Notes: a model not told the origin generated them from the letters alone. A stretch of DNA of 64,000 nt from CAWEPK01 sp963835595 (GCA_963835595.1 CAWIGL010000002.1:1984001-2048000), one strand, 5' to 3'; positions 45,302 to 56,138 are shown, numbered from the stretch's first letter. Translations and numbers: made by a program.

Positions 45302-46783
45302 TCAGAAAATAACTTTCAGGAAGAGGAATACCCCGAAGAAGAAACCGAAGAAGATCAGGTTGCAGACGAGCACCATTTCTCTGAACAGGCTCGGCCTGAA
45401 CTCCTTGGGCAAGGTCTTCCTGTTGAGCCTGAGCGTCAGGACCGCAGATAAGGCCATCGTGAAGTTTGCGATATTGGCGCTGATGGCCAGGATGATGAGG
45501 GGGACCGCGAGGTTCATGTAGCTCACGCCCCAAATGGCGAAAAGGGCGAGAAGGACATAGTAGATCTTTCGGATGTCCGACTTTGCCCACTTCCTCACGC
45601 GGGGGGAGGCGAACCACAGCATGTCCGTCGACTGTCGCACCACGAGGTCCACGTTGCTGATGGCGGTTGAGTACAGGATCCAGAACCCGAAGAAGAGGGC
45701 GAGGAACCATCCGAAAGGGCCGAGCTGCTTGATGAGGCCGCTCGCGGACGATGCGGCGATGCCCCACTGTGGAAGCGCCTCGCCCGCCGGCAGCACGGCG
45801 ACATAGAGGATGCCCGGAAGGAACATCCCCGCCATGGCCCCGAAATAGAAAACGCCCCATTGATCGATGTTCAGGAGCTTCCACCAGCCGCGCCATCTAC
45901 TGATATTGGCATCCGTCGGCGGGGCTATCTTTCCGGACGCCGAGACATGCATCATTTTGCCGCCGATCAGGGCCGGGATGTAGCCGATCCTCCCCGCCAT
46001 GCCGTAGCCCTTATCGCGGTACCAGTTGGTGATGGCATTGTTCCCGAAGCCGCCGTAGGCCGAATAACCGACGAGCGCCCCGAGGAGCAAAATGTCCACC
46101 CCCTTCGGCACGTAGCCGAACGTGAAGAACCCCCTGAAGCCGTCGAGCCAGACGCGGCCCGGGACTATGTAAAGGTCGAGCAGGAAGAGCCCGGCAAGCA
46201 CTACGATCATCATGAGCCAGTTGGCCCATTCCAGTGTCCGCTCGGCGCTCTTTCCGAGGCAGATGATGACTGCGCACGAGATGAAGACTATGTAGCCCCA
46301 GAAGATGACGGTTCCCTTCATCGCGGCCCCGGGGATTATGCCCAGTTGAAAGGCGGCGATGGCCGTTGCCGCCCCGAGGGCCCATCCCGGGAGGCCCCGC
46401 TCGCAAAAACCGATGATCGTGAAGAACCAGCCCCAGAACGCCTTGCCCGGCTTGAGTCGCATGAAGCCAACCGTGATCGGCTCGCCGGTGTACATCGTGT
46501 AGCGTACCATCTCGAGGTTAAGGAATACCTGAAGGAGGGAGGAGACAGTAGTGATCCACAGGAGGGCAAGACCGTACTTTACGAACATCGAAGGCCCAAT
46601 GAGCCATTCCCCCCCGCCGATGGTTCCTCCGAGCGCGATAACCGCCGGTCCCAGGATCGCAAAGAGCTTCCTAGGCGTCAGGTCGCGCAGAGGCTCAGGG
46701 AAATCGGCGACCTCGAACTCGGGCCCGCACCCTGCAGGCGCCGTAAACGCTTGCTTTTCCTTTTCAGCTACCAAATCACTCAT
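45302..46783 (-). CDS. Nramp-related divalent-cation transporter-like protein
   Basis: This 493-residue, 11-12 helix protein follows GAGGAGG and starts at ATG 46783. The overall layout matches the Nramp/LeuT fold, but the metal-site motifs differ: the DPGN of helix 1 is replaced by GGTIGGGEW and the MPH of helix 6 by GALVGYSAYGGFGNN. It therefore resembles the Nramp-related families whose substrate is Mg2+ or unknown rather than Mn2+/Fe2+. It has a 260-base leader. Confidence 0.8.
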   Translation of the reverse strand: MSDLVAEKEKQAFTAPAGCGPEFEVADFPEPLRDLTPRKLFAILGPAVIALGGTIGGGEWLIGPSMFVKYGLALLWITTVSSLLQVFLNLEMVRYTMYTGEPITVGFMRLKPGKAFWGWFFTIIGFCERGLPGWALGAATAIAAFQLGIIPGAAMKGTVIFWGYIVFISCAVIICLGKSAERTLEWANWLMMIVVLAGLFLLDLYIVPGRVWLDGFRGFFTFGYVPKGVDILLLGALVGYSAYGGFGNNAITNWYRDKGYGMAGRIGYIPALIGGKMMHVSASGKIAPPTDANISRWRGWWKLLNIDQWGVFYFGAMAGMFLPGILYVAVLPAGEALPQWGIAASSASGLIKQLGPFGWFLALFFGFWILYSTAISNVDLVVRQSTDMLWFASPRVRKWAKSDIRKIYYVLLALFAIWGVSYMNLAVPLIILAISANIANFTMALSAVLTLRLNRKTLPKEFRPSLFREMVLVCNLIFFGFFFGVFLFLKVIF

Positions 46784-47045
46784 TTTTTACCTCCTCACTT
46801 TTTCCGGGTTGCGCAAAATGCCCCCCGAGTCAATGCTCCCTTCACCTCCTTTCCTTTTTTTGCTTCGCCAATACACTCTCACACCGCAATTATCGAGGCC
46901 CCGGCCGTGAGCGACCACAGCGTGCGACGCCTGCGCCCGACCCGCTGCGTGCATACCCACGTTACTCATGAACGAAAAGGCCTTCGGCCCTGTGGACGTT
47001 GCCAGGTCGCACGTCTCTTCCGGTCGGCTTGTGAGCTTCTATACT
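46784..47045 (-). promoter_or_regulatory. long 5' leader of the Nramp-like gene
   Basis: From the promoter at 47046-47073 to ATG 46783 there are about 260 transcribed bases with several GC hairpins (for example GGCCGAAGGCC) and no well-placed long ORF. A metal-sensing riboswitch is possible, but I could not match yybP-ykoY, M-box or NiCo consensus. Confidence 0.4.
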
Positions 47046-47073
47046 ATTGTAGGAGATGTAATATATTTGTCAA
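47046..47073 (-). promoter_or_regulatory. sigma70-type promoter of the Nramp-like gene
   Basis: On the minus strand a perfect TTGACA (47073-47068) and TACAAT (47051-47046) are 16 bases apart. The spacing is one base short of ideal. Confidence 0.65.
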
Positions 47074-47319
47074 CTCTTTTATACGGGGGAGCGTATAGCG
47101 GCGCATCGACCTCACGTTTTACGCCGTATTTACTTACAATAGGTCCTTACGGCCGGTGGCCGGCCGGATATGCCGCAATCCCACTCTGGCTTCTATTAAA
47201 ACCAGCCGTGGCTTTGCCGTCCGCCGTCCGGTAAAAGCGGGAACGGGGCAGCCGCTCCCTCTCAATTTGCGGCGGACGCATCACCGGTCTTGCATCTTCC
47301 CTGCATCCCCGGTTTTCGA

Positions 47320-47349
47320 TTGACTTGAGCACGCCATAATTGTTACGAT
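47320..47349 (+). promoter_or_regulatory. putative promoter of ugd
   Basis: TTGACT (47320-47325) and TACGAT (47344-47349), spacer 18, lie 18 bases before ATG 47367. The rest of the 290-bp gap from the Nramp promoter holds no convincing gene. Confidence 0.5.
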
Positions 47350-47366
47350 TTGCGAGGAGGAGCCTT

Positions 47367-48710
47367 ATGCGCATTGCGGTAGTCGGCGTCGGTTACGTGG
47401 GTCTCGTAAGCGGCGCATGTTTTGCGGAGACGGGGAACACCGTCGTCTGCATGGACGTCGATCAGGCAAAGGTGGAGCGCCTGCAAAGGGGCGAGATACC
47501 CATATACGAGCCGCACCTGGAAGAGATCGTCAAGAACAACCTGGGCGAGGGCAGGCTCCGGTTCACGGCCAGCATCGAGGAGGCCGTCGGCCACGGCCTT
47601 ATCATATTCATAGCCGTCAACACGCCCCAGGACGAGGACGGCTCGGCCGACCTGCGCTACGTGCTCGGCGTTGCGGCAGACATCGGGAGGTGCATCGAGA
47701 AATACCGCGTGGTCGTCGTGAAGTCCACCGTGCCGGTGGGCACGTGCGAGAAGGTGAGGGACGTGATCGCAGCCGAGATCGCGAAGCGCGGGGTCGATGT
47801 GCCGTTCGACATCGCCTCCAACCCGGAATTCCTCAAGGAAGGCGTCGCCGTTGACGACTGCATGAAGCCTGAAAGGATCGTGATCGGCTCGCCGAACAGC
47901 AGGGTCGAGGAGATCCTCTCGGAGCTTTACGCCCCCTACGTGAGGACGGGCGCCCCCCTGCTCACGATGGACTTGCGGTCCTCCGAGATGACGAAGTATA
48001 CGGCCAACGCGATGCTCGCCACGCGCATCTCCTTCATGAACGAGATCGCGAACGTCTGCGAGCGGGTGGGCGCGGACGTCATGAAGGTCATGAGGGGCAT
48101 CGGCAGCGATTCGCGGATAGGGCCGAGGTTCCTCTTCCCGGGCGTCGGCTTCGGCGGCTCCTGCTTCCCGAAAGACATAAGGGCGCTGATAAAGACGTGC
48201 AGCGACTTCGACTACGACTTCTCGATACTGAAGCGGGTGATGGAGGTAAACGAGGCCCAGCGCTTCCACTTCCTCCAGAGGGTCAAGGCGTTCTACGGGG
48301 GGGACTTGAAAGGGAAAAAGCTCGCGGTGTGGGGGCTTGCCTTCAAGCCGAACACGGACGACATGCGCGAGGCGCCCGCCGTCCATATCATCAACGGTCT
48401 CACGGAAGGCGGGGCCGAGGTGCGCGCATACGACCCCAAGGCGATGGAATCCGCCTCGCGCATATTCGACAACGGCGCCCTTTCGTTCGGCAAGAGCCAG
48501 TACGACGTGCTCGAAGGGGCCGACGCCCTTATCCTTTTGACCGAATGGCTCTCTTTCAGGGAGCCGGACTTCGAGCGGATGAAATCCCTCATGAAGGCCC
48601 CGGTGATATTCGACGGACGGAACCAGTACAACCCCAGGACCTTGGCGAGGCTCGGCTTTACGTATGTCTGCATAGGCAGGCCCGACACGGTCGGGTTCCG
48701 GCCTGAGTAG
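47367..48710 (+). CDS. ugd: UDP-glucose 6-dehydrogenase
   Basis: This 447-residue protein begins with the NAD-binding VVGVGYVGLVSGACFAETG, keeps SNPEFLKEGVAV, and has the catalytic cysteine in GVGFGGSCFPKD and KLAVWGLAFKPNTDDMREAP. It oxidises UDP-glucose to UDP-glucuronate. GAGGAGGAG precedes ATG 47367. It is followed by uxs, which uses its product. Confidence 0.96.
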   Translation: MRIAVVGVGYVGLVSGACFAETGNTVVCMDVDQAKVERLQRGEIPIYEPHLEEIVKNNLGEGRLRFTASIEEAVGHGLIIFIAVNTPQDEDGSADLRYVLGVAADIGRCIEKYRVVVVKSTVPVGTCEKVRDVIAAEIAKRGVDVPFDIASNPEFLKEGVAVDDCMKPERIVIGSPNSRVEEILSELYAPYVRTGAPLLTMDLRSSEMTKYTANAMLATRISFMNEIANVCERVGADVMKVMRGIGSDSRIGPRFLFPGVGFGGSCFPKDIRALIKTCSDFDYDFSILKRVMEVNEAQRFHFLQRVKAFYGGDLKGKKLAVWGLAFKPNTDDMREAPAVHIINGLTEGGAEVRAYDPKAMESASRIFDNGALSFGKSQYDVLEGADALILLTEWLSFREPDFERMKSLMKAPVIFDGRNQYNPRTLARLGFTYVCIGRPDTVGFRPE

Positions 48711-48723
48711 AGGGAGCGGGAGC

Positions 48724-49749
48724 TTGTACGCCTACCGCACCTACCTGAGGCAGAAGCGCATCCTCGTGACGGGCGGCGCCGGCTTCATCGGCTCCCACCT
48801 CTGCGAGCGCCTCATCAAGGACAGGCATGAGGTCGTCTGCCTCGACAACTTCTTCACGGGCAGGAGGCAGAACATCGCCCACCTCCTCGACCGCAAGTCC
48901 TTCGAGCTTATAAGGCACGACGTCACGCAGCCGATTCTTCTGGAAGTCGATTGGATCTTCAACCTTGCCTGTCCCGCGAGCCCCATCCATTACCAGTACA
49001 ACCCGGTCAAAACGATCAAGGTCAACGTCCTGGGCGCGCTCAACATGCTCGGCATGGCGAAGAGGGTGAGGGCGAGGATCATGCAGGCTTCGACGAGCGA
49101 GATTTACGGGGACCCGGAAGTCCATCCCCAGACGGAAGAATACTGGGGGAACGTTAACCCCGTCGGGAAAAGGAGCTGCTACGACGAGGGCAAAAGGGTC
49201 GCGGAGACCTTCTTTTTCGATTACCTGCGCCAGAACAGGGTGGACGTCAAGGTAGTGCGCATATTCAACACCTACGGGCCGAGGATGCGGCCCGACGACG
49301 GCCGCGTCATAAGTAATTTTATCGTCTCGGCCCTTACCGGCAGGGAGATCGCCATCTACGGCAGCGGCGAGCAGACGAGGTCGTTCTGCTACGTCGATGA
49401 CCTGGTGGAGGGTATGATACGGATGATGGACTACGAGACGGGAGAAAGCCCCAGGGGGACGGACTATACGCGGCCGTACCTCTCAGGCTTCCCAGGTCCG
49501 GTCAACCTGGGCAACCCGGAAGAGACGCCCATCGGCGCGCTGGCGGAGAAGATCGTCCGCATGACCGGCTCGTCGTCGCCGATCGTCTACCAGAAGCTGC
49601 CCGAAGACGACCCGAGAAGACGGTGCCCCGATATCTCGAAGGCGAAGACCTATCTGGAATGGGCGCCAGAGGTGGGCCTTGCGGAGGGACTGAAGCATAC
49701 CATCGATTATTTCAGGGACCTTCCCCCCGACTTTACCGATCCGGTATAA
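48724..49749 (+). CDS. uxs: UDP-glucuronate decarboxylase (UDP-xylose synthase)
   Basis: This 341-residue SDR protein starts at TTG 48724 (GAGGGAGCGGGAG). It has VTGGAGFIGSHLCERL, LACPASPIHYQYNPVKTIK, the active-site STSEIYGDPEVHPQ and YDEGKRVAE, with PRMRPDDGRV typical of UXS. It converts UDP-glucuronate to UDP-xylose. Coupled to ugd 13 bases upstream, it supplies xylose-type sugars for envelope glycans. Confidence 0.94.
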   Translation: MYAYRTYLRQKRILVTGGAGFIGSHLCERLIKDRHEVVCLDNFFTGRRQNIAHLLDRKSFELIRHDVTQPILLEVDWIFNLACPASPIHYQYNPVKTIKVNVLGALNMLGMAKRVRARIMQASTSEIYGDPEVHPQTEEYWGNVNPVGKRSCYDEGKRVAETFFFDYLRQNRVDVKVVRIFNTYGPRMRPDDGRVISNFIVSALTGREIAIYGSGEQTRSFCYVDDLVEGMIRMMDYETGESPRGTDYTRPYLSGFPGPVNLGNPEETPIGALAEKIVRMTGSSSPIVYQKLPEDDPRRRCPDISKAKTYLEWAPEVGLAEGLKHTIDYFRDLPPDFTDPV

Positions 49750-49757
49750 TATACGAT

Positions 49758-50015
49758 ATGACAAGGCGCGAAGAGGAGCTCGCCGGCCAGGGATGGGAAA
49801 AGCGGTTCATGGCGGAAGAGCCCCGTTTGTCTGAGATGAAGGAGCTGTACGAATCGATAGGGTTCGACGTGCTCCTGGAGCCGCTGCCGCCCAGGGAGGA
49901 GCTTGCCGAGTGCGCGGAGGGCGGCTGCACCGCCTGCCTTGAGGTCGATCCTGAGAGATACCGGACGATCTACACGCGCCCGCGCGACGACCCTTCGGGC
50001 GGAAGACCTACTTGA
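49758..50015 (+). CDS. small conserved-looking protein with CxxC
   Basis: This 85-residue protein is read from ATG 49758. A TATAAT sits only 8 bases upstream (49745-49750) and overlaps the uxs stop, so it may be leaderless. It has ELYESIGFDVLLEPLPPREE and CAEGGCTACL, then ERYRTIYTRP. I do not recognise the family. It overlaps the convergent gene at 50008 by 8 bases. Confidence 0.55.
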   Translation: MTRREEELAGQGWEKRFMAEEPRLSEMKELYESIGFDVLLEPLPPREELAECAEGGCTACLEVDPERYRTIYTRPRDDPSGGRPT

Positions 50016-50280
50016 AAAGGTCCTTCCAGGCCTTTCCCGCCTCCGTCCTGCCTTCCTTTTGCTGCCCCTCCTCCTTGAACCGGAAGTAGTCGCAGTAATT
50101 CGACCTGTCCTTCTCCTTGACCCTTTCCACCTGGGGCTCGAAGCACTCGTTCGCCCTGGTCTTGTCGTAGAAGGCGCAGTTCAGGCAGACGCGCAGGTCG
50201 GCGCCGCACGCCTCGCACTCGTCCTGCCTCGACACCTTTTCCCGGCTTACGGGCGCGCCGCACTTGTGGCACTTTTTCAT
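50008..50280 (-). CDS. zinc-ribbon protein
   Basis: This 90-residue protein opens KKCHKCGAPVSREKVSRQDE then CEACGADLRVCLNCAFYD, giving three Cys pairs, followed by NYCDYFRFKEEG and a charged C-terminus. Its ATG overlaps the HAD gene stop (ATGA), so it is co-translated with it; GGAGAG precedes it. Role unknown. Confidence 0.75.
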   Translation of the reverse strand: MKKCHKCGAPVSREKVSRQDECEACGADLRVCLNCAFYDKTRANECFEPQVERVKEKDRSNYCDYFRFKEEGQQKEGRTEAGKAWKDLFK

Positions 50281-50903
50281 AGTCTCTCCAGAAGGTCCCG
50301 CAAATCGCGTATCGCCCCGTTCGCGGCGGCCGAGGGGTCGTAGTGATAGGAGTCGATGCCGGCCAGGCGGGGGGCCTCGAAATCGAAGACGCGGTGGTCG
50401 CCCACGTGGGCGACCTCGGCGGGCGACACGTCGAGGGCCGCGCACATGCAGCGGTAGAACCCCTCTTCTTTCTTGACCATCCCGAAATCGCTCGTCGCCG
50501 ATATCGTCCGGCTGAAATACCGGCCCAGCCCTGCGTGTGCCAGCTCTTTTTCGAGGAATACGCGGGCAGCGTTCGACGCAATGACGAGCCTGTACTTGAA
50601 GCCGAGCGCCTCGACGACCTCCGCTGCGTGCGGGAGGGGGCGGATGTAGTCGCAATAGCGGTCGAGCAGATCGGGGACGGAGACGGTCAGGTCGAACCGC
50701 TTGAGCCAGTAGCCGATATCGTACCACAGCAGATGGGACTCGCCGACCGAGTCGTAGGCTTTTTTCACCTCGGCCGCAGCGTCTGTTCTAGACATTCCGT
50801 GTCTTTCGGCATAAAGTTCTGGAATGCCCTCTAGCCAGACCATGTTGCCGTACAGCCCGTCCACGAGGGTGCCGTCGAGGTCGAAAGAGATGACCTTTTT
50901 CAT
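50277..50903 (-). CDS. HAD-superfamily hydrolase
   Basis: This 208-residue protein has the HAD motifs ISFDLDGTLVDG (I), LVIASNAARVF (II), KKEEGFYRCM (III Lys) and VGDHRVFDFEAPRLAG (IV), with an alpha-helical cap between. It resembles phosphoglycolate phosphatase-like proteins; the substrate is not known. It is co-translated with the zinc-ribbon gene. Confidence 0.86.
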   Translation of the reverse strand: MKKVISFDLDGTLVDGLYGNMVWLEGIPELYAERHGMSRTDAAAEVKKAYDSVGESHLLWYDIGYWLKRFDLTVSVPDLLDRYCDYIRPLPHAAEVVEALGFKYRLVIASNAARVFLEKELAHAGLGRYFSRTISATSDFGMVKKEEGFYRCMCAALDVSPAEVAHVGDHRVFDFEAPRLAGIDSYHYDPSAAANGAIRDLRDLLERL

Positions 50904-50980
50904 GCGAGATTATACCATAGGGGCGGGGGCGCTACGTGAGCCGTCCTGCTGGCGACGCGGCTTTCATTGTGCTCCTGTCC

Positions 50981-51967
50981 TCATTTCGTCATGTCGATCA
51001 CGATATCGCGGGTCCATTTTTTGTTTTGCAGATACCAGTCGACCGTCGCCTTCAGGCCTTCGGCGAGGGGGACAAGCGGCGTCCAGTCGAGGAGGCGCCT
51101 TGCCTTTGCGATGTCCGCCCAGGTCGCCGCCATGTCGGTCTTCTGGAAAGGCTCCCTCCGCACGGCCGCTTTCTTGCCCAGGTATTGCTCGATCAGGGCG
51201 ATCGCCTCATTAAGCTCGTGGGGCGTGCTGTTGCCCAGGTTGATGACCTCGAAGCCTACGGGCTTGAGCGCCCTTACCGTGCCTTCCGCTATATCGGAGA
51301 CGAACGTGAAATCACGGCTCTGCGAGCCGTCGCCGTAAAGGACAAGCTCGCTGCCTGCATCGACCCACTTGATGAACCGGAAGATGCTCATGTCCGGCCT
51401 GCCCGCCGGGCCGTAGACGGTGAAATACCTGACCACCGAGGCATCGATGCCGAACAGGTAATGGTACGTATAGAGCATCGCCTCCGCCGCCTTTTTCGAC
51501 GCAGCATAAGGGGAAATGGGCGTATTGACAGGGAGGTCCTCGGAGAAGGGCATCTTCTGGCCTGCGTAGAGGGAAGACGTGGAGGCAAGGACGATCTTCC
51601 GCACCCCGTGCTTCCGCATCAGCTCAAGGAGGTTGAGCGTCCCGTTTGCGTTCGTGCTCATATAGACGAAGGGGTTCTCGATGCTGTAGCGCACCCCCGC
51701 CCTTGCCGCGAGGTTGACGACCGCGTCTATCCGGTTATTCTCGAATATGGCCCCCAGCGCCCGGATGTCCTCGATGTCTGCCCGATAGAAGGAGAAGCCG
51801 GTCCGTCCTTTCAGGTCTGCAAGCCTGTGCTCCTTCAGCCGCACGTCATAGTAGTCGTTCAGGTTATCGACGCCGACGACGCGCATCCCTTGCGAAAGTA
51901 GCCTCTTGCCCGTCTCCCATCCGATGAAACCGGCAGCCCCGGTCAGTAGTATCGTCTCGCCGCCCAT
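50981..51967 (-). CDS. UDP-glucuronate 4-epimerase-like NAD-dependent epimerase
   Basis: This 328-residue SDR protein has LLTGAAGFIGWETGKRL, the signature VDNLNDYYDVRLKEHRL shared by UDP-GlcA 4-epimerases, NLAARAGVRYSIENP, the catalytic ASTSSLYAGQ and SPYAASKKAAE, and RYFTVYGPAGRPDMS. It would convert UDP-glucuronate from Ugd to UDP-galacturonate. It lies between uxs and the second MITE copy. Confidence 0.92.
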   Translation of the reverse strand: MGGETILLTGAAGFIGWETGKRLLSQGMRVVGVDNLNDYYDVRLKEHRLADLKGRTGFSFYRADIEDIRALGAIFENNRIDAVVNLAARAGVRYSIENPFVYMSTNANGTLNLLELMRKHGVRKIVLASTSSLYAGQKMPFSEDLPVNTPISPYAASKKAAEAMLYTYHYLFGIDASVVRYFTVYGPAGRPDMSIFRFIKWVDAGSELVLYGDGSQSRDFTFVSDIAEGTVRALKPVGFEVINLGNSTPHELNEAIALIEQYLGKKAAVRREPFQKTDMAATWADIAKARRLLDWTPLVPLAEGLKATVDWYLQNKKWTRDIVIDMTK

Positions 51968-52083
51968 CGCGCCGCCCCCCTGGGAATATCTGCGCTGCGA
52001 ACCTTGTACGCCTTTCTGATTATGCTACAAACCCGCCGAGAATGCAAACGGCGCGGCAGGTCAAGGGCATTCACGCGGCCCTG

Positions 52084-52356
52084 CAGGGCAAACGCATTTT
52101 GGAAATCCCACACCAAGGGAGGGGAGATACGTCCCTGAAACACGCATCACGCAGCGACCGCTAATCAGCGTTGGCGAAGCTTAAGCGTCCGCCTTTTGAA
52201 AAAAGGCGGTGCTGCGAGTCGCTCGTACCCTCTCTTACTCTCCGTCTCGCAGCAAGCGAAGCGAAGCCTTACGCTGATCGGGAGCGTAGTGCCGGCGTGT
52301 GAAGGGAGCGTATCTCCCTCACTTTTCCACACTTAGGCTCAAAGGCGTTTGCCCTG
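52084..52356. mobile_element. MITE-like element, copy 2 (inverted)
   Basis: About 273 bp with 13-bp perfect terminal repeats (GCAGGGCAAACGC and GCGTTTGCCCTGC, one base outside each coordinate). The interior is nearly the reverse complement of copy 1 at 44255-44525. No coding capacity is seen. It sits between the epimerase and the 86-residue Tudor-like gene. Confidence 0.82.
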
Positions 52357-52381
52357 CGCGGCCCTATCTTGAGTCCTTGAA

Positions 52382-52642
52382 ATGGCCTATTCGATGATAT
52401 ATCCTTTTCCCATGGAAAGGGAGCAATCCCTCTATTTGAAGGTAGGAGACCAGGTTTTTCATAAGCAGTACAAGCGCTGGGGGACGGGCGTCGTGGTGGA
52501 GGAGAGAAGGTCGGAAGTGCCTGGCGGCTTCTGCTACGTGCGTATAAGCTTCGGCGACGGGAACGTCCGCGTTTTCGACAACAACTTCAAAAGCGAGCAA
52601 TGCTGCTACTACGCAGGCATAAGAAAGATAGAGATGAAATAA
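52382..52642 (+). CDS. stand-alone Tudor/SH3-like domain protein
   Basis: This 86-residue protein has the SH3-like core LKVGDQVFHKQYKRWGTGVV then CYVRISFGDGNVRVFDNNFK, similar to the C-terminal RNA-polymerase-binding domain of UvrD/PcrA (DUF3553-like). It starts 26 bases after the MITE, without a clear ribosome site for ATG 52382, so the true start may be one of the later ATGs (52394). It may act as an RNAP-binding adapter (inference). Confidence 0.6.
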   Translation: MAYSMIYPFPMEREQSLYLKVGDQVFHKQYKRWGTGVVVEERRSEVPGGFCYVRISFGDGNVRVFDNNFKSEQCCYYAGIRKIEMK

Positions 52643-52663
52643 CGCGCCTAGCCGCGCGTCCGG

Positions 52664-53353
52664 CTAAAGGTCTCCCCACTCATGCTGCACGATGGAAAGC
52701 GCCGCCAGGGCGGCCGTCTCGCAGCGCAGCACCCTGCCCCCAAGACTCACCGGTATAAAGCCGTTTTTGACGGCTGTTTTGACCTCGTCATCGGTGAAGC
52801 CCCCTTCCGGGCCGCACGCGATGACCACCCTTTTGGCCCTTAAGTCCGGCGGCCGCTCCAGGAGGTTCTTGAGGCGCGTCGTCCGCTCCTTCTCGTAGAG
52901 GACGAGCTTGAGGCTGTTGCCTGCGGCCGGCCCGCAGACTACGTCTGCGAAGCCCCTGCACGGGGCGACGGGGGGCACGAGGCGCCTCCTGCACTGGTCG
53001 ACGGCCCGCCGCGCCACTGCCTGCCAGCGGTGTGATTTATCCTGGCCGCGTGGAGCGCCCTCGATCATGCTCCTTTCCGATATGCACGGGAAGATGGCCT
53101 TGACGCCGAGCTCCGTCGCCTTTTGAATGATAAGCTCCATCCGCTCCCTTTTAGGGACCGCCTGGATGAGTACGATATCGAGGGGCGACTCGCTTGCGAA
53201 GGGCAGCTCCTCGAAAACGTGCACCTCTGCCTCTTCCCCGTCGATGCGGACGACCCTGCCCCTGTATTCGCCGCCTTCGCCCTCGACCGTGACGATGGCC
53301 CCCTTGCGCGTCCCGGAGAGGAGCGCAACGGGCACCAGCCTATCCGTCTCCAT
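52664..53353 (-). CDS. rsmE: 16S rRNA m3U1498 methyltransferase, short N-terminus
   Basis: This 229-residue protein has the SPOUT core: VPKRERMELIIQKATELGVKAIFP, ERS motif, RRAVDQCRRRLVPPV, IACGPEGGFTDDEV and GGRVLRCETAALAALSIVQ with the trefoil knot. The N-terminal PUA-like domain is shorter than usual by about 30 residues (no RFFV...GEEAHH segment); the start at ATG 53353 overlaps the upstream gene. A longer frame extends into that gene but is a shadow. It methylates U1498 of 16S rRNA. Confidence 0.85.
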   Translation of the reverse strand: METDRLVPVALLSGTRKGAIVTVEGEGGEYRGRVVRIDGEEAEVHVFEELPFASESPLDIVLIQAVPKRERMELIIQKATELGVKAIFPCISERSMIEGAPRGQDKSHRWQAVARRAVDQCRRRLVPPVAPCRGFADVVCGPAAGNSLKLVLYEKERTTRLKNLLERPPDLRAKRVVIACGPEGGFTDDEVKTAVKNGFIPVSLGGRVLRCETAALAALSIVQHEWGDL

Positions 53354-53743
53354 CGGCAGGGCGCCCCTTTCCTGAGAGCTTTTCTGCGATGTCGCTGAAC
53401 TGCTTCTGTATGAACTTCTGGGGGAAATCCTCGTGCTCGAAATAACTGAGGGCGTTTTCCTCGAACTTATCGACGAGGAAGGCCTTGACTCCGGCAAGGT
53501 TCCTGCCCGGTACCCCCGGCTTCGTAATCTCCCGCAGGTATTCCGCCTCGGCGCCGAGCGCCTCCGTTGCGGTCTTGTAATGGGGGTGCGTCTCGAAGGG
53601 GCCGAGGTATTCCCTTTTCACGCCGACCCTGCACCGGATTATCAGCTTTACGGTCGAATAGTCGCCGTAGTAGCTCACCGTATCGTCGAGTATCTCCACC
53701 TTGAGGCCGTTCGCCAGATGCCAGGTCCTGATAAGCGTGGGCA

Positions 53744-53744
<1 letters not shown>
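53340..53744 (-). CDS. small protein of unknown function
   Basis: This 134-residue protein is read from ATG 53744, sharing one base with the UvrD stop. It reads WHLANGLKVEILDDTVSYYG, VKLIIRCRVGVKREYLG and FIQKQFSDIAEKLSGKG, a mixed alpha/beta protein. I recognise no family. The overlaps on both sides (UvrD and RsmE) indicate a single operon. Confidence 0.65.
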
Positions 53745-55726
<1,982 letters not shown>

Positions 55727-56138
55727 CGCAAAAAGTATCGCCCAGGATGGTGAGCGTGTCAAGCGGTGTGGGAGAGTTGGGGGCCGGGCTCTTTGCCCCG
55801 CGGTCTATACAACAGCTAACCGCGGGGTAATGCGTTACGCGCCTTACTTCGTCGTCGTGTTCGGCGCGAGTCCTCACTTGCCACCCGCGCCTAGCAAGCT
55901 CTGAGCGCGGGTACCCGGCCTATTATTTTATATGCTCCGGCTCGCACTCTCCGCGACCTGGCCAAAACCGTAAAACTTGGTTTGCCGGGCACCCCCGAGC
56001 AGCCACCGATGTTGCACCGCAGCCACCTGCGGCCGGGGGTGGTAAGCATCGAAAATAGCCTCGGCCCCTCGGCAGGCAGCGTGTTGAAAAAAAGGAATGC
56101 AACCCGGCTTCGGAGCCGCGTGTGAAATTGTGTCGAAC
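55727..56138. other. non-coding gap with a GC hairpin cluster
   Basis: No convincing ORF. Near 55988-56042 ACCCCCG and CGGGGGT flank CCGCAG...CTGCGG, nested inverted repeats, and a TGTTGAAAAAA tract lies near 56080, resembling that near 35350. It could hold the helicase promoter. Confidence 0.4.

Noticed and set aside
45860..47098. 412-residue forward ORF over the Nramp-like gene
   Set aside because: Antisense shadow; the reverse frame has clear membrane helices and a ribosome site.
44255..52356. Full insertion sequence or composite transposon
   Set aside because: Neither repeat encodes a transposase and none lies between them, so only MITE-like status is supported.
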